Source: Dermanyssus gallinae (taxonomy: Eukaryota; Arthropoda; Arachnida; Mesostigmata; Dermanyssidae). From it: a stretch of DNA of 64,000 nucleotides. The stretch covers positions 62,001 to 126,000 of the forward strand of contig QVRM01001450.1 in the NCBI GenBank assembly GCA_003439945.1. The letters are read 5' to 3'. This document shows, piece by piece, positions 33,599 to 47,408 of this stretch. The first letter of the stretch is position 1; the number at the start of each line of letters is the position of its first letter. A program made the position numbers and the translations under genes. The notes beneath the pieces are model-generated. The model saw only the letters and a program-made list of their open reading frames with translations, had not been told where the DNA came from and did not search any database.

Positions 33599-34117
33599 GT
33601 ATGTTGACCGAGCCCGTTGTTTTCCTTATATTGCCTATTTATTCAAGTACTGTGCTTACCCCTGGGTTGGCTCTGTTTCTTTATGATCGTTGCATTCGCT
33701 GGTTGTTGTTCGAGGTATGGCAGTTAAGAGGGCTAAAGGATATATCAGGCCGCAAGATAGGGATGGGCATTCCGCGCCCTTAAGATACGGCGACGTTGGG
33801 TCCGTTTGCGTTACTGTCACGATCTGTTACCACGCGACGCTCCACCCCCGTTTCGACAATCTCGCATTTTTTAGCGGCAGTGCCAAAGCATGCAGTTGAA
33901 AACATCCCCCGTGCAGCACGTCCCTTTTACATACATATGCACCATCGACCTCTTCAGCGAACGTATCTCTTCGCCGTAAGGAAAAAATGACGCGGTAAAT
34001 AAACAGCGGGATTTGACTGCGACTCTTGTGAATGCTCAGATTATCTACGACAGAGTGTCAATGGTAGATCTAGTGAACGTTTAACGTTGGTTTAAACAGT
34101 CATAGCTTGCCCTAACT

Positions 34118-34248
<131 letters not shown>

Positions 34249-34488
34249 ATTACGACTACCTATGACTAGTTAAACTAACGTCGCCTATATATATATATAT
34301 ATATATGCGACGATTGTACCCTCCATTTAACATAATATAATCCAGTAAAGAGTCAACATAGGTAATGTTTTCTCTACATGAATATGCATAGCTTGTTTCC
34401 AATCCGTATATTTGGGCAAAACATGCATTTTCAAATGTGTGTACACATCCATGTATAATAACATATAAAAAAGCGCGTAGGAGTGTAT

Positions 34489-34519
<31 letters not shown>

Positions 34520-36401
34520 ACATTGGTAGCGATAAACAACTTTGTTGCCCCAGAAACGCCAGTTTATTAGGACAACCGCACTAGTGTTACTTGTTGATCT
34601 AAAAAAAATGCCTAGTGCGTTTACCCTCCGTAGTAATCCGCTTCTCCGTAGTAGCATACGTACGTTTACTTTAGGCGTCAGGGTCGTCGCGTACTTCAGC
34701 ATTCTGTGCTCTGCTGCTGGTGGTGCTGCTGCCGCTGCTCTGCTGTTGTTGATACTCGTTCTATTGCTACGTCAACTGCTATTGGCCTTGAATCGCAAAC
34801 AAACTTCTAACTCTCCCGAGGCGACACTCACGGTGTCTGCCGTTGTTTCATTTGGCTGGCCCGACAACGCACTTACTTACGGAGATCGAGCCCAGCGCCG
34901 TTCAAAGTCTGGCCAGCCGCATACAACCGACTCTTGCGGTCGCACTGCGTTATGCGTCCGCAAACTGCAACGGACAATCCACGGCGTGCCACCGTCGTTT
35001 CGCCACGCGCGGGATTCCCTTTGTGTCCATTTTTATCGCCACTCTGCTCTGTCGTCCGTCTTTTGCTTGCCGCGGTGCGCGAATATGATTCACGAAGCGA
35101 GTGCGTCGCTGTTGAGACTGGGCGTCTCTTTTCGACACCTCACCCACCCGGATGTTCTTTGTTCTACCTTCAGAATAACAGTGGCAACATCAGTGACATC
35201 CGTCTGTTGTCGAGAGATCGCGCTGCCTACTTTTCTTCTATCGGAGTGAAGTCGCTGTTTAGGTTCCGCCGCCCCTGTCTCCCCCCCCCCCCCCGCTTTC
35301 CCCGCCCAACCTTATAGCCTCTATCGTCTGTACTCTCTTTGCCCTTATGTGTTCTGTGCTCAAATCTGTCTGTTTTACTTTCGTTGTTTGCCTCGCGTTG
35401 CGAGGGCGCCGTCATTACCACTGGCGAACCATAGTAAAGTTTCTGATGCAACGCTTCGAAGTGAGTTTGATGGGTTCAATTGAACTGAGCCAAACCTGAG
35501 AAGGAGAAATGTAGCCAATGAAGCTGCTGTGTCTTATGGCCCTTTTTTCCACAAGACGCCTAGCTGTTCAAACAAGGCTTATTTAAGCTTTACGCAGCCT
35601 ACATTACTTTTTTATTTCGTATGTCTAGCCATTGCACCACACCAAAACAAGCTCTGGGTTCAATAATTTCTGTTGACCACCACCAATCTAGCGAGATCGA
35701 TTTAGGGCGTGCGGCAGGCAGCCGCAGCTATGGTTGCAACGAGACGAGTGAGGTCAACCTTGTGCCCTCTTCGTGTCGTCTTGTCTATGTGGATAAACAG
35801 TTACGATGTAGTAGTCTTCTGGGCAGAAGCGAATGCAGTGCCGCGTATGCGACCCTACCATCATCATCATAATAATAATAGGATTATCGTTGACATGGTC
35901 GGCTGTCCTCGTCGCAACCCTATTGCACTTCAGCGGGGACCGCCCGCTGGGTCGTGCTAACATACATGCATTGCTTTCGGCCGCGGCCTCAGTCCAACAA
36001 GAGATTGCTTCCCTCTTCCGCGAAGTAAGTCACCATCTCGACAAGTGCTGTTGTGCTGCAGACAGACGCCCTAGCTTAGGGCAGCAGCGGCAGTAATTCT
36101 TGTACGAGTTTTCCGTGTTTCGGGACCTCTCCGTCACTCTCCTCCGTCGTCACTGGTGCTTCGGACAAGACCTATTATGCACAGCGAATTGTGCTGTGCA
36201 GGTGGGATCGTATTCCAGAAACGGCTGTTTTTGAGAGGCCTGTATAGCGTTACGAATAATTAGTTTCTGCTCCCTATTCTCATGCATCTAATACACACTC
36301 TAGGCAGCAAGATAGAAGGTGCTGTTATCACCTTAGGCCTCACTAACAAAACAAATTGTCTGATGTGTGGTTGTACGTGTGTATTCACAAAAATAGACTC
36401 A

Positions 36402-36403
<2 letters not shown>

Positions 36404-36440
<37 letters not shown>
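36404..36440. repeat. (AT)n microsatellite
   Basis: AT run of about 37 bp. Confidence 0.95.
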
Positions 36441-36441
<1 letters not shown>

Positions 36442-36936
36442 CAATACGCAATGTCTGCAAGCATGTTGGTAGGTTGCAAAAATTCTTCAAAAAGGCTGGT
36501 AGTTTTTACGTCCGCCATGAAAGTTTAGCATGACGACGTTAGACTACTTGGGTAAACGTCCTCTTAGAAGGTGCGCTCAACGAAAATTTATCCCACAAAA
36601 AGGCTTCGAGAAAAAAACGTTCGGATACGTCTGAAAAATTAGCCAGTGTTCATTTACCGGATTATCGCCGTCATCTCTAGCGTGAATTGAGTAATCGAAC
36701 GCACCCGTGGAAAAACGCTTTCTGGAGGTTAAGGCTTGGAGGACATTCTGTGCTAGATAATGAGATTGTTTTCTCTAATGTACAATTTAACATGCTGTTG
36801 CCCTTTATAACTCACAGAAAAACGTTTGCGTGTGCCGTCTTAAGCTCTAAAAGACCAATGGTCTAAAAGCTCGTTGAAGACCACCATAATTTCTGGGCTT
36901 TGCACTTTATGGCTCTTATTTAAAAAAGACGCTACA

Positions 36937-36938
<2 letters not shown>

Positions 36939-36976
<38 letters not shown>
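36939..36976. repeat. (AT)n microsatellite
   Basis: AT run of about 38 bp. Confidence 0.95.
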
Positions 36977-36979
<3 letters not shown>

Positions 36980-39900
36980 GACACAAAAGTATTTGCGCGT
37001 TTTCCTGAGTCCCTGTTTTGATAACCCGGACTCCGGCAGAACAGCCTTGTGGCAGGAGATGTTATTTCCTTTCAGTGAGCTTGCTAGTGCTGTAATTTTT
37101 TCTTTGAAAATTGTAATTTCCCCGTTAGAACGCAAATATCGGTCACTGTAAAATGTCAAATTCAGAAAGCTGTACTGCTCAGATGCTTTAGGACATCCCA
37201 GGATTTAACCGGGGTAAGATACCAACGAATGGCTGCTTTGTGGGTAAGTATTAACGGTATTGTTTTCTACGAATGTGTAGAACAAAGTGTGTGAAAACCG
37301 GAAGCGTTCTACAGGACGCCTACGACGAAAATGCATGGAACCGAACTTGCGATAAGGATCGCTGTACATTCTGTGGCCTCATTTGGATCAAATACCATCA
37401 TGAAGCAGGTCGGGCAGGGTCAGTCACTTACCGCTGCCGACCTATTAGTATCTTAGCAGTAACGTACAGACTGCTGATGAAAGTGATTTGGATGAATGAA
37501 TGAAGAAGGGTTTTTGGGATCCCATAAATGCAAAGCTGGGCTAGATCAGAAGGGTGTTAGAAAGCTAACATCGTTATACTGACATCATAATCCTGTTGTT
37601 AGAGGCTGTACATATCCTGCTAAAAGACTTGTACGTTCCACGCAGCCGCATCTTCCTGGACGGAGTCAATACAGTGCTACTGTAACATAAGCTGGGCAAC
37701 CACGACGCTAACCCGACGTGGATTAATCCGATAAAATTACTATATGAAAACAACGTATAGATACGTTCAGCAGGGAAACCATCTAAAAAATGAAAACGAC
37801 AGAGGACTAAAGACAGATATGATTAACGTCACTTTGCCCTATTTGTTATTTACATTGGCAAATTGATAGCATAACTGCTTAAATCCAATAAAAAATATCA
37901 CACTCTGTACTGAAATCTTGCTGAAGAAAAAATATGGAGATTCAAGGACTGCTATTTGCTGACGACCAGTCATCCTCCGGCACCGCTAGAGGTCACCACT
38001 CTATACTGGAAAGCCGTCGCAATGTCATACCTGACATATGCCACTACCACCAATTGTATATATATATATACGCGCATAGGCAGTCAAGAACGTATCATTG
38101 GCTTCTTTCTCTTCATTTATATGCCTGCGTACGGTTTACTATTACCTTCTTGATTCCGCACGACACCCTTTAGTCTCTTTTTTATTATTAGCGGAATTGC
38201 TTTCTTCCTGGGCGTCGTCAATCTTTTCTCCAAGGGACAGGGACCGTCAGAGCTAAGCCAGGAGAAAATCCTCTCAGAAAAAGGTTCCGCTGTTGGTTGG
38301 CGCTCAGCCCGCTCAGTTCGGCTATTTTCCGCAAGCGAAGGCCACATTGACGGGGCCGGCTTCCTACCCTTAGAGAATGGTTTTAGTTAGGTTAGAGAGA
38401 ACCGAGCGAGAAAGGTATGATTGGAAGCATGGGGTGCAGAACAGGCATATGATGTGGTTGGTAGCCAAGGGTCAACCACCTCTACCTAGCGAGTCCGCCT
38501 GACTCTACCTTACTGCGGCCGAAGCTCTAGTGGCCACGGAAGAAGTGCCTCAATGCGAAATCGACGACAGCAACGGGGGTAGCGATAAAAGCCTTGTTCT
38601 CGATCCTAACGCTTTTCACTTGGCTTCCTTTTTACCTTCGGGTAAGAGTGAGAAGAAGGTTTTTTCGTCTGATCCCTCCCCCTTTCATTCCTGGCTCGCT
38701 TCCGATGGCGCTTTCGTCGCATTTTTTTTTTGAGTGAATAACGTCCACTTTGGCGAAGAACTATGCGCGCACGAGAACCTGCCCAATCTCGCGACCTCTC
38801 GGGGGCACTCTACTCTACAAGTCAGCCGTGATACATGAGTGGCTCAGCGGCTTTTTGTCCCGTGGAAAATATTAGAGGATATTCTTTTCGAGTCTGAACT
38901 CTGTCTCTCTCTCTCTGGTCAAATTTTGATCTGCCACTGCTAAAGCTAGCATGACCGTCAACGTCCGGTAGTTGTATATATATATATATATATATACGTC
39001 TTCTCGCGCGTTCATTATCATGTGAGATACAGGATGATCTAATAGCTCAAAGATCAGAAGTTAATCTGTTCAGATTGAAAGAACGTCGAAAATATTCCGC
39101 TAAGTAGAAACGGCAAAACCATTCATGCATCACAGCGAGCTTCAAACATGGCGCAACAAACGTAAAACTACAGACATGACCAAAAGTTATTAATGAACTA
39201 ATATTTCTGACAACGTTCGTGGGCCGCGAAATGCATAGCGTATTGTACGACACATGTCCGTGGATTATATTTAACAGGTAATTTATGTAGCATACACATT
39301 GGGGGCACATTTTGTTTTGTACTTTTTCTTAAACCTGTACCAAACCTGTATACTGAAAATCTATACTATGGTTTTAGGATCAGGCGAGACGTATGCTGTA
39401 TGAGAATAAACAACGGACCTTTTCCCACGATCATGTACAGTCTGTTTAACAAATAGAGGGAACATGTAAACTGCACACGAAGATTTAAAAGCTAGTTTGT
39501 GAATCATTTTGACCCTCTATACTGTGCTGTAAAACGTTGCGGTTGAAGCTGAGATGCGAGCAAATCTGACAGCTTTGACGGAAACGAAACGATAAACGTT
39601 ACGATACGGAGCTGAGCTTCGAATTTGGTAAGGACTTCCAAAGAGTGTGTTGAATGTCAGTGTGCGCCTGTTATTATATTTGGTCTCCGTCACGTTTATG
39701 ATGGCGTCTATAGAGTCTGTGCAATAGTAGTAAAGTAACGACTCGGGTCACAGTCGTGCGCGCTGTCTAGAGTGACTTTACGTGTCTGCGTGTTGAGAAC
39801 CGAGCAAGGAACCTGCATGTTCACGCTGTGTCGACCTAATGGACGCTGGATTACGAATGTCTTTGCTGTGTGAATTAGCAGCAATCGCTGCACAGCAAGT

Positions 39901-42900
39901 GATCGAAGTCACCACGACTAGGATGTCGGGCTCTGAAAACAGATTTCAGGGTGTTGGAGTCTCACTGTATGAGACCCAGGTCAAGTTTAAAAAGTTGCCT
40001 GCGCAGAGGGCGGCGGTAATAAGCATAACCTCATGATAGCCAAATATGTCTAGATGCTACGATATATTTCCTTCATATAGCTAAAACGCTACACGGCATT
40101 TGTAGCCTGTATATGCAGCCTCGAAGCTTAATACTTTAGTACAAAGACTAACCAGTTAGTGGACGACGAGTTTTTGCGTCTGTGGCGTCGGACCCTCGTT
40201 TCATTTGCAACCTAAGACAATATTACCATAACATAAAAGAGTTGGCGGAAATTTCGGCTTCGATGACTCCGGCGACTGTCCCCACTGGCCAAGCTGTATA
40301 CTGGAGGAATTGTGTGCCCATCAATGCCACAAGGATAAGTGGTGGACACTCCAGGTTTTTCTCTAGGCTTTCGGGAATTTCTCGCAGGTTGCAAACTGCC
40401 CCGGGGAGATTACCTAGGATTTCTTTTTGTTGCTTTCTCTTTTCAAGCGAGTTTAATGGACGCAAAACTGCTTGCCTGTCCGTCCGGTTGCCTGCGATAC
40501 TATCATCTGTCGTGTCTATAGGAGCATTTTTGCGCATACCACCCACTACAGGAATATAATCATAACGCATGCGTGGGTACGAGAGAAGACGAGGCATTGC
40601 CAAAGAGGTTTGGTCTCCCCGAAAGCATATTCTACCCTACATTTGTTTCTCTTGCATCTTGTATTAGTTGTTGCCTCAGTATCTTGAGCCCCATCGGTCT
40701 CTCGATTCACCGATCGCGTACACAAGCGGCAGCACTCACCGCATGGCAGCACTTATGTACGACTGTCGCTCCTGTCGTTGTATTCCTTGCACATTGCCTT
40801 GCTCACATTCTTTGCTATTTTTTTTTCTGCTGCTGCTGCTGACGCTGGTAAATCCTTAAATTTGTGTCTTGCCTTTTGCCCCGTTTTGTATCGTACTCGC
40901 TAAATTCCATTTAGAGTATTTGGATTGAGTCGTTGTGTCCTGTCACCAATAAGTACAGAGTGACACCTCTCTCTAGATAGACAATGTCTGTTGTCACCGA
41001 GCCGGGCAACAAAGAACGAAAGCCGTTTATTCGCGAGTGGATTTAAGAAGCAACGGTGTCGCCAAGCTGGTTTCCTCTACGACGTGCCATCTTTAAAAAT
41101 GTTTCGTTTAAACATCGCCTTTCAACCAGCAACTATTTTAATAACGCATGGACTACTATAGACAGATAGATTTTATTACTCGCTTGGCATGTATGCGTAA
41201 CTATACAGGCCACCCTTTTATAAAGCGGCAGCATAAGCGGAAATGTTGAGGTATCTAGTATTTCCCCCAGAGTCGTTTGTGGAAGCATGGTTGCTAACTA
41301 TCAGCGGTTGATGCATCATCTCTTTGTAATGAGCATTGCTCAGAGGAAATTTGATCAACAAAGAAATCAAACTGGCAACATCCTATGGGCAACAACCATG
41401 CACTAGGCCTCTAGACCAAGCCGCCGCATATCAATATCCTGTATCTGTTATGCGGAGATTCCTAATGCATAATTAACCATAATACGCTGGGGCCTCCTCC
41501 GTCAAATGTTTCTCCCTTGTTCGACAGAACACACCCATGCGCGGAGAGGCTGCTGGTCACGAGTGGACAGCTCAGGGAAACAAAAATATTAAAAAAATAT
41601 ATATATATATATATATATACTACGCATGAGAAAGCGTACCGAATATTCATAAGACCGAGAAGATCCGCTGCATGGAGCTGTATCTAACGACAGTAGAAAG
41701 CTAGTCGATACATTTCGCAGCGATATTGTCCGGCCTATTTAGTTGTTTTCTAAGAAACTAAATAAACCTAATTCTGAAGAACTACAGTCTGACACATAAC
41801 ACTGCAGCTACGCTATTCTAACACCCAATGTGTCGGTTTAGTCGTCCGGCTAACACCTGACATCGCGTCTCTATTGGAAGTCACCTAGAACGCACGCGAT
41901 TCGGTTGCTTCTCTCTTAGCTGGCATTAGACTTACCCCATTAACTGATACAGCATGCTTTGCAGATGTGTTACGCTGCAGTGTTTGAGAATTGTTTGTAC
42001 TGTTATTGGTACTTTCGATGCTGCTGGTATTACTTCGATTAGTATATACTCCGTATATATATGTATATATATATATAGTTTTAATTTAAAACGAAAATTA
42101 ACATACGCAAGATTGACACCGTATACACGAATACGCAGCATGAACAGTAAAAATCGTGATACCAATAAGAACTATAGTACTTATGATGTCCACAGAGGAC
42201 TTTTTTTTTTAATTGGGTCAGCTTCTGCTGACCCTAGCTGCACCTCGCAGCGTTTACAGCCCAGCGTATCGGACTGAGTGGTTTTTAACAGCTCAGAAAT
42301 TGTCCATTCCGTTCAACTGAACGGCTTGTGTCTCCGGAGACGGTAAGGGAGTCGCCATGGCGGGCTCCTCGTCCTTACAGTGCACACGACCACGGCGTTG
42401 CCCCGGCAGCACGAACTTTACCTTTGCACATCACCTTCGTACGAGGCTGACGGCGGTATGCGTCCGCGATGGGAGAAACTCAGTTTTCCGCAAAGAATAC
42501 TTATTCTGTATTTCAACAGACGCACTAGCTTAATTTATATACTAGCCAGTATATATATATATATAATTGGAATGCAGGCCCAGTCTCACTAGAACGGCGT
42601 TTTACGTTCATATAGTGAACTTCGTTGGTGTTGAGTTAGATAGAGTAAGGTAATAAAACACGAGAACAAACACCAAGGTCGGTCGTTTAGCCAACGTAGG
42701 CTGTGTTCGGCGGCACCTTCGAACAAATGCGCTACCTAGTCCTAAAGCGGGCTGGCACAGGCCGGCTAGTGAATTTTTTTCTGTTGCATGCCACCCACGT
42801 TAGCGATCTGTTTATTCTATTGAGCAAAGTGCTGCTGTCGAGACCGAGACTAGCTGCTGTATACGTGAGTCTCTGTCCGTGCGTTCATGGGCGCATGTAC

Positions 42901-43335
42901 CGCAGAAGCAAATGTTGCGCCGCTTCCCTATGGTTGTCTTGACGTTACGGACGGACGGATCATATGGAACTACGCGCCTGCAAAGATCCCCCATACTTAG
43001 ATGCAGAGACTGTTGTGTGTCTTCTCACAACACTTTCCGTCACAACGGAAAGAGCAACAGCGACAACAACAACAACAACAACAACACGAACAAGGAAAAC
43101 GACTGTTCCTCTGGCAAGCTGGCTCAGACGCTGCATGAGCGATGAGCTTAGCGTTTATTACCCGGTCGCTGAGGCGCCAGCAAGAGCGGTGCTAACACTT
43201 GAGCAGCAAGGTGCAAACGGAGGCAGCCGACTCAGACATTCGCGACTTGTCAAACATTCCACAACTCCGGAGAGCAGTAGTCGTGGGGGAGACGCCGCCT
43301 AGGGGTCTCAGGTGGGGGTGGGGGGTTCTCTTTAC

Positions 43336-43337
<2 letters not shown>

Positions 43338-43371
<34 letters not shown>

Positions 43372-43399
43372 AGAGAGAGAGAGAGAGAGAGAGAGGGAA

Positions 43400-43444
<45 letters not shown>
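43338..43444. repeat. Compound (TA)n(GA)n microsatellite
   Basis: (TA)n at 43338-43368 passes directly into (GA)n at 43371-43444, with a few interruptions. Confidence 0.95.
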
Positions 43445-46400
43445 CATACGTGAGAAATAGGAATCTACGCACGACAAAGCATGGTCGAAGTTAGATCAAG
43501 GAGACACTTTCGGGATCTTGCGGCTCGTCGTCAGCCGCCGTAAGCCGTTGGCAGGGAAGCCAACGGTGGAAGCAGCATGCATGACTGCGTTTAAGTCGTG
43601 TAGTACAAGAAAAGAAAGTAACAGAAAGAAAAAGGCGTTAACGGGGTCGTGCGTCAAAACGACGTCACATGGCGGAAAGTAAGTAAAGCCGTCATCCTCG
43701 GATCGGAAGTAAACAAGTGAGTGAATGTTTGTTGTTGTTGTTGTTCTTGTCGTTATAATCGACGGGCGATATCGGCTTTCACGTTTGAACATGCTTTTCT
43801 AGTGTTTTCACAGTGTTTCTGTTTCGCAGCGCCGCAGACGTACTCGACGAGGCCGCCGTAAGCAGACCGCGTTTTGCTGTCTCCTTTGCTTGGCTAATGT
43901 CCTACGAGAAAACCGCAAATAGTCCAAATTTCAATGTCAAATCAAAATGTTATTAAGAAGTTCAAAAAGCTTCGTAATGACAAAGCTATATCCTTGCATT
44001 TGAGACGGGGAATTATAGTCGGTCATGCTAAAATCACGGATAACGATGCGCCTTATATGTCAGTAACAAAATTACGCACTACCCCGTACTATTCCGTAGT
44101 ATTAAACAGAGTACAAAAACAAGGATGCAATAAAAAGTTACTGGCAAACACTCACAAAATCAATTCAACTATATTCAGGCAGGCAATTAAAGTGGCCACT
44201 TGAGGGCCCCGCAGTTCTTTTACAAAAGAGCGCGCGATAAGTAGCATGGACACAACCCATCCTTAAGAAGCCTTTCCCCTTAATACGTATCGCCTTTAAG
44301 ATCTGGATCAATGATAGCGTCGATTCTTGAGTTTCAGGTTTTATTGCACAGCGGTCGGTCAGAAAAGTCTGAATGATAGGAAGGTCACATGAGCCCTGGA
44401 ATGGTGCATGCCTTGTACGGACTATTCCATGGCTGGACGATCCGCAACCTAATCGTCTTTGAGAACCTAATTCTATTGCCAATTATTCTTGATGAGATCC
44501 AATATTCGTAGTGGGAGTCCAATTTATGCAAGTTCCAGCAGCACCAGCGCCTGGGCCCTAAGTTCACGTTCGGAGATCGAAAATCCAAAGCACGCTGCTT
44601 TTGCACTAGCCGAATCCGTGCCGTTTGTTGGGAAGTGCCTCTGAGTGGCCAATGAATAGCGTCAATTGGCGTACTAATACGCTTACCGTTATGTATACAC
44701 AACCATGTTTACTGTGCCTCTGTATACACAAGTATTTAAGCTATCGGTTAAAGATCGCTGGATCACCTTTCATATGGCAATGAGTGTCGGAATAAGACAT
44801 CGCTGCCATGACGATGATGGAAATCTTCTCTCTACACAAACATGCATTGGAGCCGTCCAACAGGGTGGTAACGTCTTGCCCTATTGGAGGCGTTTTTTGC
44901 GCAGGTCGATTGGTGTTATCGGAGACTTATTTCATTACAGTAACTGAATACCATATTTCCCTTCCTGCTGAGTCGCGTTTTGACTGAGCAAGCTTATCTT
45001 CAACGCGTCTTAGTCAATCGATCGCTGAATTACACAGGTGTCTCTTGCGACATTGCATCTCTTGGACGACGCTTGTCTTAGCTGACTATGGGGACGGCTT
45101 TGTTTTACAGGACACATTGCTCTGAGAACTTGCAAATGCCAAAACCAAGTATGGAGTTACTGTGCTTCTTTCACATGCAGCTTTTGCTCGTGGGAGAGCT
45201 TTGTGCTTTGCAGCTTACGGTAACAAGCTTTTTCAAGTCGAATTCCAGTCGAATCCAAGTCGAATTTTAGTTGGTCGCATTTTAAGTCAAAGCTTTGTTG
45301 GTTCTCGGGCCCAGAACTGTAGCGTTTTTGCTTTAAAGTGTTTTGGTCTCTACTATGATCGCTTTGGCCTAGTTGTCGTTCGTTGGACGTAAAATGCAAG
45401 ACTAGCAGTAGGCATGCGGTTATAATATTCGATCACGAAGACGATATTCGTCAGGCTCAGTCTTTTTTAGAGTAAATTAAAGTAACTTCGACTAAGTAAT
45501 GGACATCTACTTTAGGAGCGTTTGTGGTAAATACGTCAATACCCAAGCTACCCCTAGAGCTTTAAAAGGTAGTCACAGTGGGTATATTAATTGTTAAAAT
45601 CCTAGATCCACCAAGGCCTTGTATTGTCCCCCCTTCACAGCTCGGTCATCTGTTGGCCTCATTAGTTTTGTACTAAGGCCGCAGGCAGCTACAAGAGGCT
45701 GGCTTTCTTGGCCTACGGCTTAAACGAATCTGATCAGCTATACTTATAGGTCTAACGTTTTAGCTGTAGAACCCTTGCGCGCTAGCCCCTCTATCCTCTA
45801 TTCTATGGAATTTCGGCTTCGCTTCCTGTCAGTTGCAGGCTTTGCTGTGATTGACGTTCTTTGAACATATTAACTATACTTGTAGTAGTAGGCAGCAATG
45901 GTTATCTCTAAGGACATTGCCAATTCGGTAATCTAGCTAGGTTTTTAATTGGCAATTGTGCTGTGTGATAGGCCGTTGCACATGATGTCACAATTCAGCC
46001 AGCATTTTTTGGTACATGCAGGTTATTTCTTAATTACTTACGGGTTGTCATTACGGGGAAACATTGATAACTAATAACAAATCATATTCGTTGTTCAACT
46101 CTCGCAGTTTAACGGATAACACGGCGATTAGTCGTACAAAGTTTTTTCGTTAGCAAAACTTAACGCATTCGTCCTAAAGCAGTTTATCAATATTACAGAC
46201 CATTAAAATAACTACGGTGCCGTAATCACAGGATTCCACTCGAGCTATAGTAATTTCAGTTCTATCGTTTTTGTAATTAGACAATCTACAATAGCCTTTG
46301 ATACAATAATTATAGCATGCAAACGCTTTGTCACCAGTCTTCCGCTTGACGACCTTAGATCCGTCTAATCAACTTTTTCGGACCATCCGTTACGTTGTCA

Positions 46401-46651
46401 TCCGACGATGTTCAATGAGCTCCCAGTGAATCAGTCAGAGCGATCATTCGAATAACAGCGTAGTATATTCGGCAAACGACTATTTATATCATGCGTTATG
46501 CAATACGCACATACTTTAATAGCAGAGATTGAGCTGATGCTTCTGGCCAACTGATCGGCCACCTGAGACTAAGCCCTATTTTAAATCAATGCGTACATTA
46601 GGTAGACAACCCAAGCGTCATTATACAATTCTTTAACGGTTCATAATGGGT

Positions 46652-46669
46652 GTCTCTCTCTCTCTCTCG

Positions 46670-46702
<33 letters not shown>
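46652..46702. repeat. (CT)n then (TA)n microsatellite
   Basis: CT units at 46652-46668 are followed by TA units at 46671-46702. The sequence between here and the (AT)n at 47369 holds a retroelement fragment. Confidence 0.9.
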
Positions 46703-46706
<4 letters not shown>

Positions 46707-46952
46707 CCCCCAGAATTTGCTCTCATAAAACTTTGAGATCCAGTACAACTGCCATAACATGATAATTGCAAGAAAATTTTTTTTTAAGAATTATTGACAA
46801 TACAACATTTATTCTGCTTTGGGCTAACGTAGAATACAATTCAACATATGCAACATTTCCCCGTAGTGAATAAAAAATTAACCATGACAGGAAAAACCCG
46901 TACACGGGCATTAGCCTTACGGGAAATCTAAAAAAAGATAAACAATATATAG

Positions 46953-47303
46953 CCCCTTCAATGGTCAGGAGCGGGAGCGGAACATGCTGGTCACGCATCT
47001 ATGTTGGCGGAGGCGAATAAGTGCAGAAAGTATGCCAGTATTACCTACCCCCACGATTTTCGCCCGCTAGCATTCGAGACACTGCGGGGACCCGGCCCGA
47101 AGACGCACAAGCTCATTCAACGTGTCGGCAAGGCGCTCAACCGTTCGACAGGGGACACTAGAGCTATCGAGTACCTGCACCAGAGACTATCGCTGGACAT
47201 TCAGCGGGGTAACGCCGCCTCTGTGCGCGGAAGACTGCCCACGTCCGAACCTGGAGGATATGTGACATTTTCACTTTTAAATAACCGGTGTACACGTTCA
47301 TGA
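46953..47303 (+). pseudogene. Retroelement fragment: region downstream of reverse transcriptase
   Basis: The open frame reads GAEHAGHASMLAEANKCRKY, then DFRPLAFETLRGPGP, TGDTRAIEYLHQRLSLDIQ and RGNAASVRGRLP. This resembles the conserved tail found after reverse transcriptase in many invertebrate retroelement proteins (pattern F-x-P-x-A-x-E-T-L, then T-G-D-x-R, then QRLS-x-x-IQRGN). The frame is open from a stop near 46951 to 47303, and no reverse transcriptase is visible upstream, so it is a 5'-truncated remnant. It is flanked by (TA)n at 46671-46702 and 47369-47408. The assignment is from memory of the pattern, and the element type is unsettled. Confidence 0.4.
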
Positions 47304-47368
47304 AGAGACAATTGTTACCTCTAATATTTAAGCAAATAATAAAGTTCAAATGTACATTGTACAAGTAC

Positions 47369-47369
47369 A

Positions 47370-47404
<35 letters not shown>

Positions 47405-47408
47405 TATA
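47369..47408. repeat. (AT)n microsatellite
   Basis: AT run with one GT interruption, about 65 bp after the stop of the retroelement fragment. Confidence 0.9.

Noticed and set aside
43934..44203. 89-codon frame MSNQNVIKKFKKLRNDKAIS… with a protein-like composition
   Set aside because: I recognise no family, there is no neighbouring exon I can support, and single frames of this size are expected by chance in AT-rich DNA.
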